47,891 nt of DNA, taken from Haplomitrium mnioides. Taxonomy: Eukaryota > Marchantiophyta > Haplomitriopsida > Calobryales. The notes below the pieces were generated by a model. It had not been told where the DNA came from, did not search any database, and saw only the letters and a program-made list of their open reading frames with translations. Positions 10,971 to 22,200 of the stretch are shown piece after piece. The translations under genes were made by a program, and so were the position numbers. The DNA lies in NCBI GenBank assembly GCA_049999725.1, contig JBNGIS010018526.1:1-47891 (forward strand), in the 5' to 3' direction. Within the stretch, counting starts at the first letter, position 1. Each line of letters opens with the position of its first letter.

Positions 10971-11140
10971 GAGTCCAAAGGGCTTATGGCGGATGGCGTG
11001 TCGGCCCCAGAGAGTCCACAAGTCTTCACACAGAGGTGGCGGGCCCAAGGAGTCCAAAGGGCTTATGGCGGATGAGTTGTTGGCCCCAGGAAGTCCGCAA
11101 GTCTTCACAGAGGTGGCGGGCTCGGGGCGTCCAAAGGTTT
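10971..11140 (+). repeat. 79-bp tandem repeat in Gy2 LTR
   Basis: About two copies of a 79-bp unit with GAGTCCAAAGGGCTTATGGC, GGCCCCAG, GTCTTCACA and GAGGTGGCGGGC; a decayed partial unit precedes it. It is part of the GC-rich middle of the LTR, likely U3. Open frames here are artefacts. Confidence 0.75.
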
Positions 11141-11405
11141 TAAACAGAAACGTGGCAAGTGCAAGAGGCCCAAAGAGTTTAGCGGAAACGTGGACGAAGG
11201 GGAAGGCCCGCGGTCTTCATCAGAGAAAGGTCAGCACGACAGTCAGACTACCCCCTTGCAGAATGGTGTCGGGCGGCGGCTTCACGGATTACGTGGCATC
11301 CCCAGAGGACTTGGTGAGAGTCAATGGACACGTGGCGGTAAGACGGAGTCTGTTGGATTTGAGGTCAGAGGAATGTCAACTTCGGAGGAAAGTCAGCGCG
11401 GCGGT

Positions 11406-11650
11406 CCGCCTACCCCTTTGCGAGGCAACGTTGGATGGCGCGGCTTCGGATGACATGGCGCTCAGAGATGGTCCAAGGGATCCTTTGAGTCAGAGCTGAG
11501 TCAACTACGGAACCAAGTCAACGTGGCAGTCCGCCTACCCCTTTGTGGGGCAGCATCGGAAGGCGTAGCTTCGGATGACGTGGCGCTTAGGGATGGTCCA
11601 AGGAATCCTCCGAGTTAGAGCTGAGTCAACCACAGAACTAAGTCAATGCG
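11406..11650 (+). repeat. 125-bp GC-rich tandem repeat with ACGT boxes
   Basis: Two copies about 125 bp apart of a unit starting CCGCCTACCCCTTTG and containing GGCTTCGGATGACATGGCGC or AGCTTCGGATGACGTGGCGC, GATGGTCCAAGGRATCC and AGAGCTGAGTCAAC. GATGACGTGGC is a G/C-hybrid ACGT-core box of the type plant bZIP factors bind; in the first copy it has decayed to GATGACATGGC by one CpG transition. Equivalent reversed units occur in all other LTRs of the family. Confidence 0.75.
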
Positions 11651-13461
11651 ACGTCAAACTACTCCTTTGCGGGGCAGCGTGAGACGACGCGACTCGGAAG
11701 AAAGTCAACCTCGACACATGGCACGGCGGAGGAATTCGAGGAATCCTGCGGGCTTCCCTATCCGTCGGATCCTTGGACTTGGGATCCGAAGTCAACTACG
11801 GGAGAAAAATCAACAACGGACCTAGATTTCGCTAGGCTCTACGGACTGGGACCCGTGGAGGTCTTCGGATGCAAATGTTGGAGTTTCCGTAGGACTCTTT
11901 TTCTGCGGGATTCTTCGGAACTTTGTTCCGAAGGGTTCTTCGGACTAGAGTTTTGTGGGAATCTTCAGAATCTCGCTCTACGAGATTCCTCGGACTCACC
12001 TCCGTGCTACCGTTGTACTTGGAATCATTCAACTAACTGGCAAGACATGCATCGCAACGTCCGGATCCAAGCATATAAGATTAACAAATAGTGGAGGCAA
12101 GTGTCACGACCTCCTAATCCGAGCCTAGCGAGATTAACAAACTTTCAACGGGAAGGACTCGGAGGATCAACGGAAGCTCGGAGGGTATACATCGACGAGT
12201 TGCTAATTCAGAAAGGTTGATGTGCAAGCAAACTAGAGATGCGAAGAGCGATCTTGAGACAAGGAAAACGCAAACGAGGTAAAGCAGGATTGGATTCCAG
12301 TGAGAAGCGAGTGAACTCGCATTGGGGGCAAGCGGAGGTGGAGGTGGACTGGAGGGACGCCGAGAATCGCTAGGTAGGGAGCTCTAGAGGCTCGAGCAAT
12401 CCAGGTGAACTCATCCCCGTAAGTGGACCAAGAGCGGAGGTGGCTCGATATGGGGGACCAGAAGGGAATCCAAACTATTGAGAATTTGGGAGAGGCTGCC
12501 AAGTGGGATCTTGGGGTCGTCTCTGCATTCTTTGTGTGGGAGCATCAACCCAAAATGCTCAGAGTGCGCTCTGGTGTAATTCTTCAAGTGAAGATATGAA
12601 GAGGGTGGTTGCGTTAGTGCCTACGCACTGCAGAGAAAACCTGTTTGAGGCTCGGGGGTGGATTGAGCTACCTACAGTCAGGAAGACTGTCTTCCAGAGG
12701 TGGAAGTCAAAGAAATCCTCTTCCTAGCTTGAGGAAGTAAAAGCAATGCTTCTCGTGAGGGAAGTTGAAAAACTATCTGGAGAAGGGTGTGTGGGGGTGA
12801 GAGCTGGTGTGAAGCTTGGAATGTGGTAAGTGATTCAGAAGAGAGAGGTCTGCCGGGGAGACCAGTTCCAGAGGGCCTTCAAGGACTCTGTTGTGTTGCA
12901 GTGCATTGTTGGTGTATATGTGTAGGTAGTTGAGCAAACCCTAGGACAGCTTTGAAGGGGGAGTCAAGTCCATTGACACAGTCTTGTGGCCTTGGGGGTT
13001 AATGCTCCCTATTCCTTACTCTATTTTATAGTGTATGTAATAGCTCATATTAGGATAAGTAGGAATCACATTTGTACAAGGTTCTATGATACCCTGAGAA
13101 GGGGAGTCCAGTCCATTATCAGTGTTCATTGGTGCAGGCTATAACACCTTTCTGCCCCCCAAGTATACCCAAGGTGGCAGGGTCTAAGATTTGGGACCCC
13201 TAGAATATATTGAAGGAATTACACAAGGCATGTTGGGTGGTGTGAATGTGGACTTGGGGTTTGTGCATGAATGACCTGATTGCATGTTGAAGAGAGTGAG
13301 GGGTGAGTAAAGGGCTTGTAAGGAAGAGAGGATCATTAAAGCCTCAAAGTGATGATTGGAGAGGGGCCATCTCAAATTAGAACCTAAGAGTCCTGAATCT
13401 GTCCTCCCCTGCCTTCCAATTGACACTTGAGAGGGTTAAGGCCTGAAGGAGGGGAGTGACA

Positions 13462-15611
13462 TTTCTATTCTACAAGCTCATGCAACTAGATTCTACCTGT
13501 CTATACAATGTTCTACAAAATCTTGCAACTAGATTTTCAACTTGTTTCCATATTATAAACTCATACAATTAGATTCTACTAGATTACACATTGTTCTACA
13601 AACTCTTGCAATTAGATTGTCAACTTGTTTCCATGCTACAAACTCATACAAATAAATTCTTCTTTAGATTCTACTTAACTTTATAATGTTCTAAAAACTC
13701 ATGCAATTAGATTTTCAACTTGTTTCAATGTTGCAAGTTCATACAATTGGATTCTAATTGACTACATATTGTTCTCCAATCTCTTGCAATTAGATTGTCA
13801 ACTTGTTTCCATGCTACATACTCATGCAAGTAAATTCTTCTTTAGATTCCACTTAACTTTATAGAGTTCTACAAACTCTTGCAATTAGATTGTCCACTTG
13901 TTTCTATGTTATATAATATTCTACAAACTCTTGCAAGTAGATCGTTAAGTTTTTCTTATATTATATAATGTTCTACAAACTCCTTCAATTAGATTGTCAA
14001 CTTCTTTTTATGCTACATAACGTTCTACAAACTCTTGCAATTAAATTGTCAACTTGTTTCCATGTTGCAAGTTCATACAGTTAGATTCTACTTGACTACA
14101 TAATGTTCTAGAAACTCTTGGAATTAGATTGTCAACTTGTTTCCATGCTACAAACTCATGCAAATAGATTCTTCTTTAGATTCTACTTACCTTTATAATG
14201 CTCTACAAACTCTTACAATCAGATTGTGTGATTGTTTCAATATTGTAAGTTCATACAATTAGATTCTACTTGATTACATATTGTTCTACAGTCTCTTGCA
14301 ATTAGATTATCAACTTGTTTCCAGGCTATAAACTCATGCAAGTAGACTTTTCTTTAGATTCCAATTAACCTTATGATGCTCTATGAATTTTTGCAATTAG
14401 ATTGCCAACTTTTCTATTTATGCTATGACATCAAGAAATTAGATTCTACTTGAATATATAGTGTTCTAAAAATTCTTGCAATTAGACTATCAACTTGATT
14501 TTATTTTATATAAGGTTCTACAAACGCTTGCAATCAAATTGTCAACTTACTTTTGTGTTCGATAATGTTCTACAAACTCTTGCAATTAAATTGTCAACTT
14601 GTCTTTATGCTACATAATATTCTACAAACTCTTGCAATTAGATTTTCAACTTTTTTTATACTCCAAAAATGTTATTTAAACTCTTGCAATTAGATTGTCA
14701 ACTTGTTTTTGTGCTCCATTATGTTCTATAAACTCTTGCAATTAGATTGTCAACTTGTTTTTATGCTCCATTATGTTCTACAAACTCTTGCAATTAGATT
14801 GTCAACTTGTTTTGATGTTATATAATGTTGCATAAACTCTTGTAATTAGATTGTCAACTTTTGTTTATGCTCCATAATGTTCTACAAACTCTTGCAATTA
14901 GATTTTCCACTTGTTTTATGCTACATAGTGTTCTACAAACTCTTGCAATTAGATTGTGAACTTGTTTCTATGTTACATTATATTCTACAAACTCTTGCAA
15001 TAAATTTGTCAACTTGTTTATAGCCTACAAAATGTTCTAAAAACTCTTGCAAATAGATTGTCAACTTTTTTTTTGCTCCATAATGTTCTGCAAACTCTTG
15101 CAACTAGATTGTCAACTTGTTTTTATGTTGTACAATGTTCTACAGACTCTTGCAATTAGATTATCAACTTGTTCTTATGCTCCACAATGTTCTCCAAACT
15201 CTAGCAAATAGATTTTTAACTTGTATTTATGTTATATATTATTCTGCAAACTCCTTTAATTAGATTGTCAACTTGTTTTTATGTTATATATTGCTCTAGA
15301 AAGTCTTACAATTGGATTTTCAACTTGTTTTTATGCTATATAATGTTCTACAAACTCTTGCAATTAGATTGTCAACTTGTTTCCATGATGCAAATTTATA
15401 CAACTAGATTCTACTTGACTACATAATGTTCTACAAACTCTTGCATTTAGATTGTCAACTTGTTTCTATGTTGCAAGTTTGTACAATTAGATTCTACTTG
15501 ACTACATAATGTTCCACAAACTCTTGCAATTTGAGCTTCAACTTGTTTTTATGCTACATAATGCTCTACAAACTTCTACAATTAGATTGTGAACTTGTTT
15601 CCATGCTACAA
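13462..15611. repeat. Satellite block B, short-unit rich
   Basis: Same satellite as blocks A and C. Between about 14400 and 15340 the 52-bp short form dominates (GTTCTACAAACTCTTGCAAT, TAGATTGTCAACTTGTTT, then ATGCTCCATTAT). It lacks the 31-bp second half present in 83-bp units; both ends of the block keep long units. It directly abuts the Gy2 LTR on the left and the solo LTR on the right. No gene. Confidence 0.94.
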
Positions 15612-18600
15612 TGTCACTCCCATGTTTAAGGCCTTAACCTTTTCAATTGCCACTTTGAAGGCAGGTGAGGACAGATTAAGGGCTTTCAGGTTCTTTTCTG
15701 AGATGGCCCCTTGCCAGTTATCACTTTGATGCTTTAAGGATTCTCCCTTTCCTTACAAGCCTTTTGTTCACCACTCACTCTCTTCAGGTTACACTCAAAT
15801 CATTCATTCATAACCCCAATCCAAATTTACCACATCTAGCTTTCCTTGTGTAATTCCTTCAATATATTCCAAGGGTCCAAATCTTAAGCCCTCCCACCTT
15901 GTGCATGCTGTGGGGCAGAAAGGTGTTGTGACCTGCACCAATGAACAAATGATAGAGGTTTGGACTCCCCCTCTCAAGGTTGTCATAGAACTGATATAAC
16001 TGATTCCTAACTATCCTAAAATGAACTAATTCCTAAGTTATGCAACAGGATCAGATGCAGAGAGCATTTACCCCAAGGATCACTTGGCTGTGTCTAGGGA
16101 CTTGACTCCCCCTCCAAGGCTGTCCTAGGGTCTGCTCAATTGGTCCTGATATGCCTAGTCTAAAATGTCTCTTGAATACAAATGCATAATGTAAATCTAG
16201 CTATACACATGTGCACAAACACTTCCAACAATGTACTACAATAGAAATAGAGTCCTTGAAGGCCATCTGGATTGATCTCACCAACAGATCCTTCCCTTCT
16301 GAATCACTTGTTGCCTTCCAGCCTTCACACCAACATCCACCCACACACCCCTCTCTAGATAGTTTTTCAACTTCCCTCACGAGAAGCCCTGACTTTACTT
16401 CCTCAGGCTAGGAAGAGGATTTCTTTCACTTCCACCTCTAGAAGACAGTCTTCCCGACTGCAGGTAGCCCACTCCACCTCAAGCCTCGATAGGTCTTACT
16501 CCGCAGTGCGTGGGCACTAACGCAGCCCCCCCTCTCATCTCCACTTGAAGAATTATACTAGAGCGCACTCTGAGCACTCTGGGTTGATGCTCCCACACAA
16601 GGAATGCAGAGACGACTCCAAGCTCCTCACTTGGCAGCCTCTCCCAATTTCTCAGCTGGCCAGAATCCCTTCTAGACTCACGTATCGATCCACCTCCGCT
16701 CTTGGTCCACTTACAGAGATGAGTTCACCTGGATTGCCTGAGCCTCTAGAGCTCTCCACCCATCAATTCTCAGCGCCCCTCCAATCCACCTCCACCCCGC
16801 TTGCCCCTAGTGCAAGTTCACGTAGCTTCTCAATGGATTCCCACTCCTGTCTTACCTCGTTGCGATTTCCTTGTCTTGAGATCGCTGTTGCGTCTCTCAT
16901 TTGCTTGCACATCAACCTGATCAAATTCGGAGCCCCTCGATGTATACCCCTCGAGCGTTTGCTGATCCCCTGAGCCCTTCTCGTTGAATGGTCGTTAATC
17001 CCGTTGGGCTCGGAATGGGAGGTGACGACGCGTGACTCTACTGTTCGTTAATCCGGTTACAACGGAAAAGGAGGTCACGACGCATGTCTTACCAGTTAGT
17101 TGGAAAGCGCCAAGTACAACGGTAACTCTACAAGACGTCCGAGGAATCTTGCGTGATGAGATTCCGTAGATTCCCGCAGAACCAAATCCAAAAGACTCAT
17201 CGCAATAGAGTTTCGAAGCGCCCCGCGGAACCTAGTCCATAGGAATCTTTGTAGGTTTGCTCCCGAATATTCTACGGGTCCCCTCCGAGCGCCACGTCGT
17301 CCAAGGCCCCGCCGTCCGACGCCGCCCCGCAAAAAGGTAGGCGGACCGCCGCGTTGACTCTTTCTCCGAAGTTGACCTACACATGGCTTGAGACCCGACG
17401 GGCTCTGGCTGACTGCCGCCTGTCTCTTAACTTCTCCCTTTCTTCCGAGGACGTCACGTCATCCGAAGAGCACCAAGTACAACGGTAACTCTACAGAGCA
17501 TCTAGGGAATCTTGCAGGCTGAGATTCCGCAGATTTCCGCAGAACCAAGTCCAAAGAACTCCTCGGAACAGAGTTCCGAAGCGCCATGCAGAACCTAGTC
17601 CATAGGAGTCTTTGCAAATTTGCCTCCGAATATTCCACGGGTCCCCTTCAAGTGCCACGTTGCCCGAGGCCTCGTCGTCTGACGTCGCCTCGCAAAGGGG
17701 AAGGCGGACCATCGCGCTGACTCTTTCTCCGAAGTTAATCTGCATGTGGCCTGAGATCCAACGGGCTCTGACTGAGTGCTGCGTGTCCCTTGAGTTCTCC
17801 CTTTCTTCCAAGGATGCCACGTCATCCAAAGAGCACCGTCCGCCGCCGCCTCGCAAAGAGGTAGGCGGACCGTCGCTTTGACCCCCTTCCGAAGTTGACC
17901 CGTTGACTTCCTCCTCTCTTCCGCGGTTGCCACGTCATCCAAAGAGCCTTCTCTCACTGAGTAAGAACTATTCCAATCTCGCCGTTTCAGAACCCCCTTG
18001 TGATAAGAACAGTACGCGCCCGAGGCTCCCTTTTGCTAAGTTATCAAAACACTCGATATAAGAACTACAAGGAGTTCCCTTGTGAACCAACCATCCTACA
18101 CCTCCGTTGAACTTTCAGCATCGTAGACGTACTCTTTCTAACTTTCCAACTTGTCCTTGTCTTATCTCCGATAAATCACCTTTTCAGCACTCTTTGCTCG
18201 CCAGACCATCGATAGATTGCCCCTTTAGCGCTCCTTGCTCCTCCTCTGGCCGAACCTGCAACAGATCATCCTTTCGGCACTCTTGGATCTTTCGCTAGGA
18301 TTGTCGATAGATCATCCCTTCGGCACTTCCTCCTTGCTCCTTCCTCTTGTTAGACCTACGTTAGATCGCCTTTTTGGCGTTCCTTGCTTCTCTTTTGGCC
18401 AAACTTGTGATAGATTGCCCTTTCGGCTGATCCCTCCTTGCTCTTCGGTTGGACCCCTCTATGGATCCCTATTAAGTGGGCTCTCCACGTAGGAAGGCTA
18501 ATACGAACCCACTTAACCGGGATCCCCACTTAGAAAGGCAAAATCTCGTTAAGCTCTTCGGGCCCCGCCACCTCTCCGTGAAGACCCACAAGCTTCTTGG

Positions 18601-19246
18601 AGCTGCCACATCATCCGTAGAATCCCCTGAAGCGCTATGGAGATGCCACGTTTCCGTGGAATCTTTCGGAGTCCTCAGAAGACTCCACGTTTCCGCTAAG
18701 ACCTGCAGACTCAAAGAAAATGGGTCAGCCCCTTGTAAGGCTTGCTCATGCTTGGAGGATCGAGGTGTCCCTTGCTCCTTAGCCTAGCTCGCTCTTGCAA
18801 AGATCCTGACTCCTCATTCCTGTCTTTGATCATTGCTTCCGATGTGTAGCATCTGCAAGCATTCTCCACGATCTCCCTCTTCCTTGAGTGCCTTTGGATT
18901 TCTGTTTTGTAGCTCCACTCTCCTCCATTGATCGCTTTGTCTGAGGTGGGCGTTCCTTTCTCCCCGCTATGCTTCAATTCCCGCATCCCCATGAAACCCA
19001 CAAGCTCTCGTTTGCTCAATTTGAATTGTAGTGGTACCCACCTTCTTGCTGGTGATCACTGCTCCCTCCTCTGCTTCCGCCGTGATCCCGTTTTCCTCCA
19101 AGGATCCATGCGCTCCACTCGTACTTACAAAATGAAGGATTCTTGCTTCTCCTGAGGCGCTCTTGCACTTTCCAAGGCGGAATTGTGTCAGTGCTGCTCT
19201 TGTTGGGAAGAATTCTGTGTCAGCACCTCAATCCGCTGGCTGACTT
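15612..19246 (-). mobile_element. Solo LTR of the Gy2 family in satellite
   Basis: On the plus strand it starts TGTCACTCCC and runs to GGCTGACT, homologous in reverse to the 10109-13461 LTR. TACAA lies immediately on both sides (15607-15611 and 19247-19251), a 5-bp target duplication. Joining the flanks restores a normal satellite unit (ATGCTACAA followed by ATACAATAAG), so it landed in the satellite. It lacks about 180 bp found at this end of the other LTRs (through TAACTCCC to the TG run), so its terminus is not the usual TG; this may be a subfamily or a terminal change. A 362-bp internal duplication is specific to this copy. No internal region remains. Confidence 0.85.
17107..17830 (-). 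repeat. 362-bp tandem duplication within the solo LTR
   Basis: Two copies, starting at GCGCCAAGTACAACGGTAAC (17107) and GCACCAAGTACAACGGTAAC (17469), run in parallel through GATTCCG-AGATT, ACCTAGTCCATAGGA, GGCGGACC and CTCCCTTTCTTCC. The other LTRs of the family hold this segment once (near 31785, 41897, 47397), so the duplication arose in this copy's lineage. The two copies differ at many sites, so it is not recent. Confidence 0.8.
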
Positions 19247-22200
19247 ACAAATACAATAAGATTCTACTTGACTACATAATGTTCTACAAAATCTTGCATT
19301 TAGATTGTCAACTTGTTTCTATGTTACAAATTAATACAATTAGATTCTACTTGACTACATAATGTTCTACAAACTCTTGCAATTGGATTGTCAACTTGTT
19401 TCCATATTGCAAGCTTATACAATTAGATTCTATTTGACTACATAATGTTCTACAAACTCTTGCAAGTAAATTTTCAACTTGTTTACATGTTGTAAAATTA
19501 TAAAATTAGATTCTACTTGACTACAAAATGTTCTACAAACTCTTGCAACTAGATTGTCAACTTGTTTCCATGTTGCAAGTTTATACAATTAGGTTCTACT
19601 TGACTACATAATGTTCTACAAACTCTTGCAATTAGATTGTCAACTTGTTTCCATGTTGCAAGTTTACAAAAATAGATTCTACTTGACTACATAATGTTCT
19701 ACAAATTCTTGCAATTAGATTGTCAATTTGTTTCCATGTTGAAGGTTTATACAATAAGATTTTACTTGATTATATAATGTTCTACAAACGCTTGCAATTA
19801 GATTGTCAACTTGTGTTTATGCTACATAATGTTTTACAAACTCTTGCAACTAGATTGTCAACTTGTTTCCATGCTGTAAGTTTATACAATTAGATTCTAC
19901 TTGACTAATAATGTTCAAAAAACTCTTGCAATTAGATTGCCAACTTGTTTTTATGCTACATAATGTTCTACAAACTTTTGCAATTAGATTTTCAACTTGT
20001 TTCCATGTTGCAAATACAATAAGATTCTATTTGACTACATAATGATCTACAAACTCTTGCAATTAGATTGTCAACTTGTTTTTATGTTACATGATGATCT
20101 ACAAACTCTTGTATTAAAATTGTCAAGTTGTTTTCATATTGCAAGTTCATACAATTAGATTCTACTTGACAATATAATGTTCTACAAACTCTTGCACTCA
20201 GATTGGCAACTTGTTTCCATGTTTTGCAAGTTTCTACAATTAGATTCTATTTGACTACACAATGTTCGACAAACTCTTGCAATTAGATTGTAAACTTGTT
20301 TTTATGCTATATGTTTTTCCACAAACTCCTATAGTTAGATTGTCAACTTTTTCTATGCTACATAATGTTCTACAAACTTTTGCATTTGGATTGTCAACTT
20401 GTTTCCATGTTGCAAATTTATACAATCAGATTCTACTTGACTATATAATGTTCTACAAACTCTTGCAATTAGATTGTCAACTTGTTTCCATGTTGCAAGT
20501 TTATACAATTAGACTCTACTTGACTACATACTATGCTTTAAACTCTTGCAATTAGATTGTCAACTTGTTTCCATGTTGCAAGTTTCTACAATTAAAATCT
20601 ACTTGACTATATAATGTTCTAAAACTCTTGCAATTCAATTGCAAACTTGTTTTTTTGCTATATAATGCTCCACAAACTCCTGCAATTAGATTGTCAACTT
20701 TGTTTTATGTTGCATAATGCGCTACAATATGTTCTAGAAACTCTTGCGTTTGGATTGTCAACTTGTTTCCATGTTGCAAATTCATACAATTAGATTCTAT
20801 TAGACTACATAATGTTTTACAAACTCTTGCAATTAGATTTTCAACTTGTTTTCATGTTGCAAGTTCATACATTTAGATTCTATTTGACTACATAATGTTC
20901 TACAAACTCTTGCAATTAGATTGTGAACTTCTTTCCATGTTGCAAGTTTCTTCAACTAGATTCTACTTAACTACATAATGTTCTACAAACTCTTGTAATT
21001 AAATTGTTGACTTGTCTATTTGCTATATGATGAACCACATGCTCCTGCAATTAGATTGTCAACTTGTTTTCATGTTGCAAGCCTTTACAATTAGATTCTA
21101 CTTGACTACAAAAATGTTCTACAAACACTCGTAATTAGTTGTCAGTTTTTTTCTATGTTGCAATTTTATACAAGTAGATTCTTCTTGACTACATAATATT
21201 GTACAAACTATTGCAATTAGATTGTCAACTTGTTTCCATGTTGCAAGTTTATACTATTAGACTCTATTTGACTACATAATGTTCTACAAACTCTTGCAAT
21301 TAGATTGTCAACTATTTTTAATTCTATATGATGTTCTACAAACTCCTTCAACACGTTTTCATGCTACATAATGTTCTAGAAACTCTTGCAATTAGATTGT
21401 CAACTTGTTTCTATGTTGCAAATTTATATAGTTAGATTCTACTTGACTACATAATGTTATACAAACTCTTGCAACTAGATTTTCAACTTGTTTCCATGCT
21501 TTAAGTTTATAAAATTAGATTCTACTTGACTACATAATGCTCTACAAACTTTTGTTATAAGTTTGTCAAGTTTTTTTTTTAATTCTATATGCTATTCTCC
21601 AAACTCCTCCAATTAGATTGTCAACTTGTTTTTATGCTACATAATTTTCTACAAACTCTTGCAATCAGATTGTCAACTTGTTTTCATGTTGCAAATTTAT
21701 ACAATTGCATTGTACTTGACTAGAGAGTGTTATACAAACTCTTGCAACTAGATTTTCAACTTGTTTCCATGTTGCAAGTTTATACAATTAGATTCTACTT
21801 GACTACATAATGTCCATCAAACTCTTGCAATTTAATTTTTAACTTGTTTTTATGCTACATAGTGCTCTACAAACTTCTACAATTAGATTGTGAACTTGTT
21901 TCCATGTTGTAAATACAATAAGATTCTGCTTGATTCTACAAACTCTTGCATTTGTATTGTCAACTTGTTTCCATATTGCAACTTTATACAATTAGATTTA
22001 GCTTGACTACATAATTTTCTACAAACTCTTGGAATTAGATTGTCAACTTGTTTCAATGTTGCAATTTTATACAATTAGATTCTACTCGACTACATAATTT
22101 TCTACAAATTTATACAATTGGTTTCTACTTGAGCACATAATGTTCTAGAAACTCTTGGAATTAGATTGTCTACTTGCTTCTATGTTGCAAGTTTATACAA

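Larger units (their letters stand above)
6831..13461 (+). mobile_element. Ty3/gypsy long-LTR element Gy2, 5' truncated
   Basis: Contains the pol region (RT, RNase H, integrase) and a complete-looking 3' LTR, but no gag, protease or 5' LTR. The integrase wording (GYWWPSLHKDVHFW, KWGIDFIGP, TERANG) resembles the non-chromovirus plant gypsy clade (Athila/Tat-like). The LTR matches, in reverse orientation, the LTRs at 15612-19246, 24262-34257, 40390-44267 and 45893-47684, so all belong to one family. Pol is in a single frame from 7195 to 10101 with nonsense codons only. The left end meets Gy1 integrase without an LTR. Confidence 0.88.
10109..13461 (+). repeat. Gy2 3' LTR (about 3.35 kb)
   Basis: Starts near TGAGTTATGTGTGC just after pol and ends GGGGAGTGACA at 13461, followed directly by satellite. 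Its reverse complement aligns with the minus-strand LTRs of the window: the end (TGTCACTCC when reversed), the block around 12610-12780 (TTAGTGCCTACGCACTGC, CTGTCTTCCAGAGGTGGAAG) and the GC-rich middle. Two minisatellites lie inside. It has no TG microsatellite as long as the minus-strand copies have at the same place. Open frames within it show no homology and are treated as non-coding. Confidence 0.85.

Noticed and set aside
10957-11499. 180-codon plus-strand open frame
   Set aside because: It lies across the 79-bp and 125-bp tandem repeats, and the protein is only the translation of those repeats. The related LTRs do not keep the frame.
15229-15426. Open frames within the satellite (also 20262-20555 and 21883-22074)
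   Set aside because: Translations of AT-rich tandem units; the codons repeat with the unit and carry no protein signature.
16545-16973. 142-codon open frame in the solo LTR
   Set aside because: Low-complexity Ser/Pro/Leu-rich translation; the corresponding positions in other LTRs (31466, 41695) differ in frame and length, so no conserved protein.
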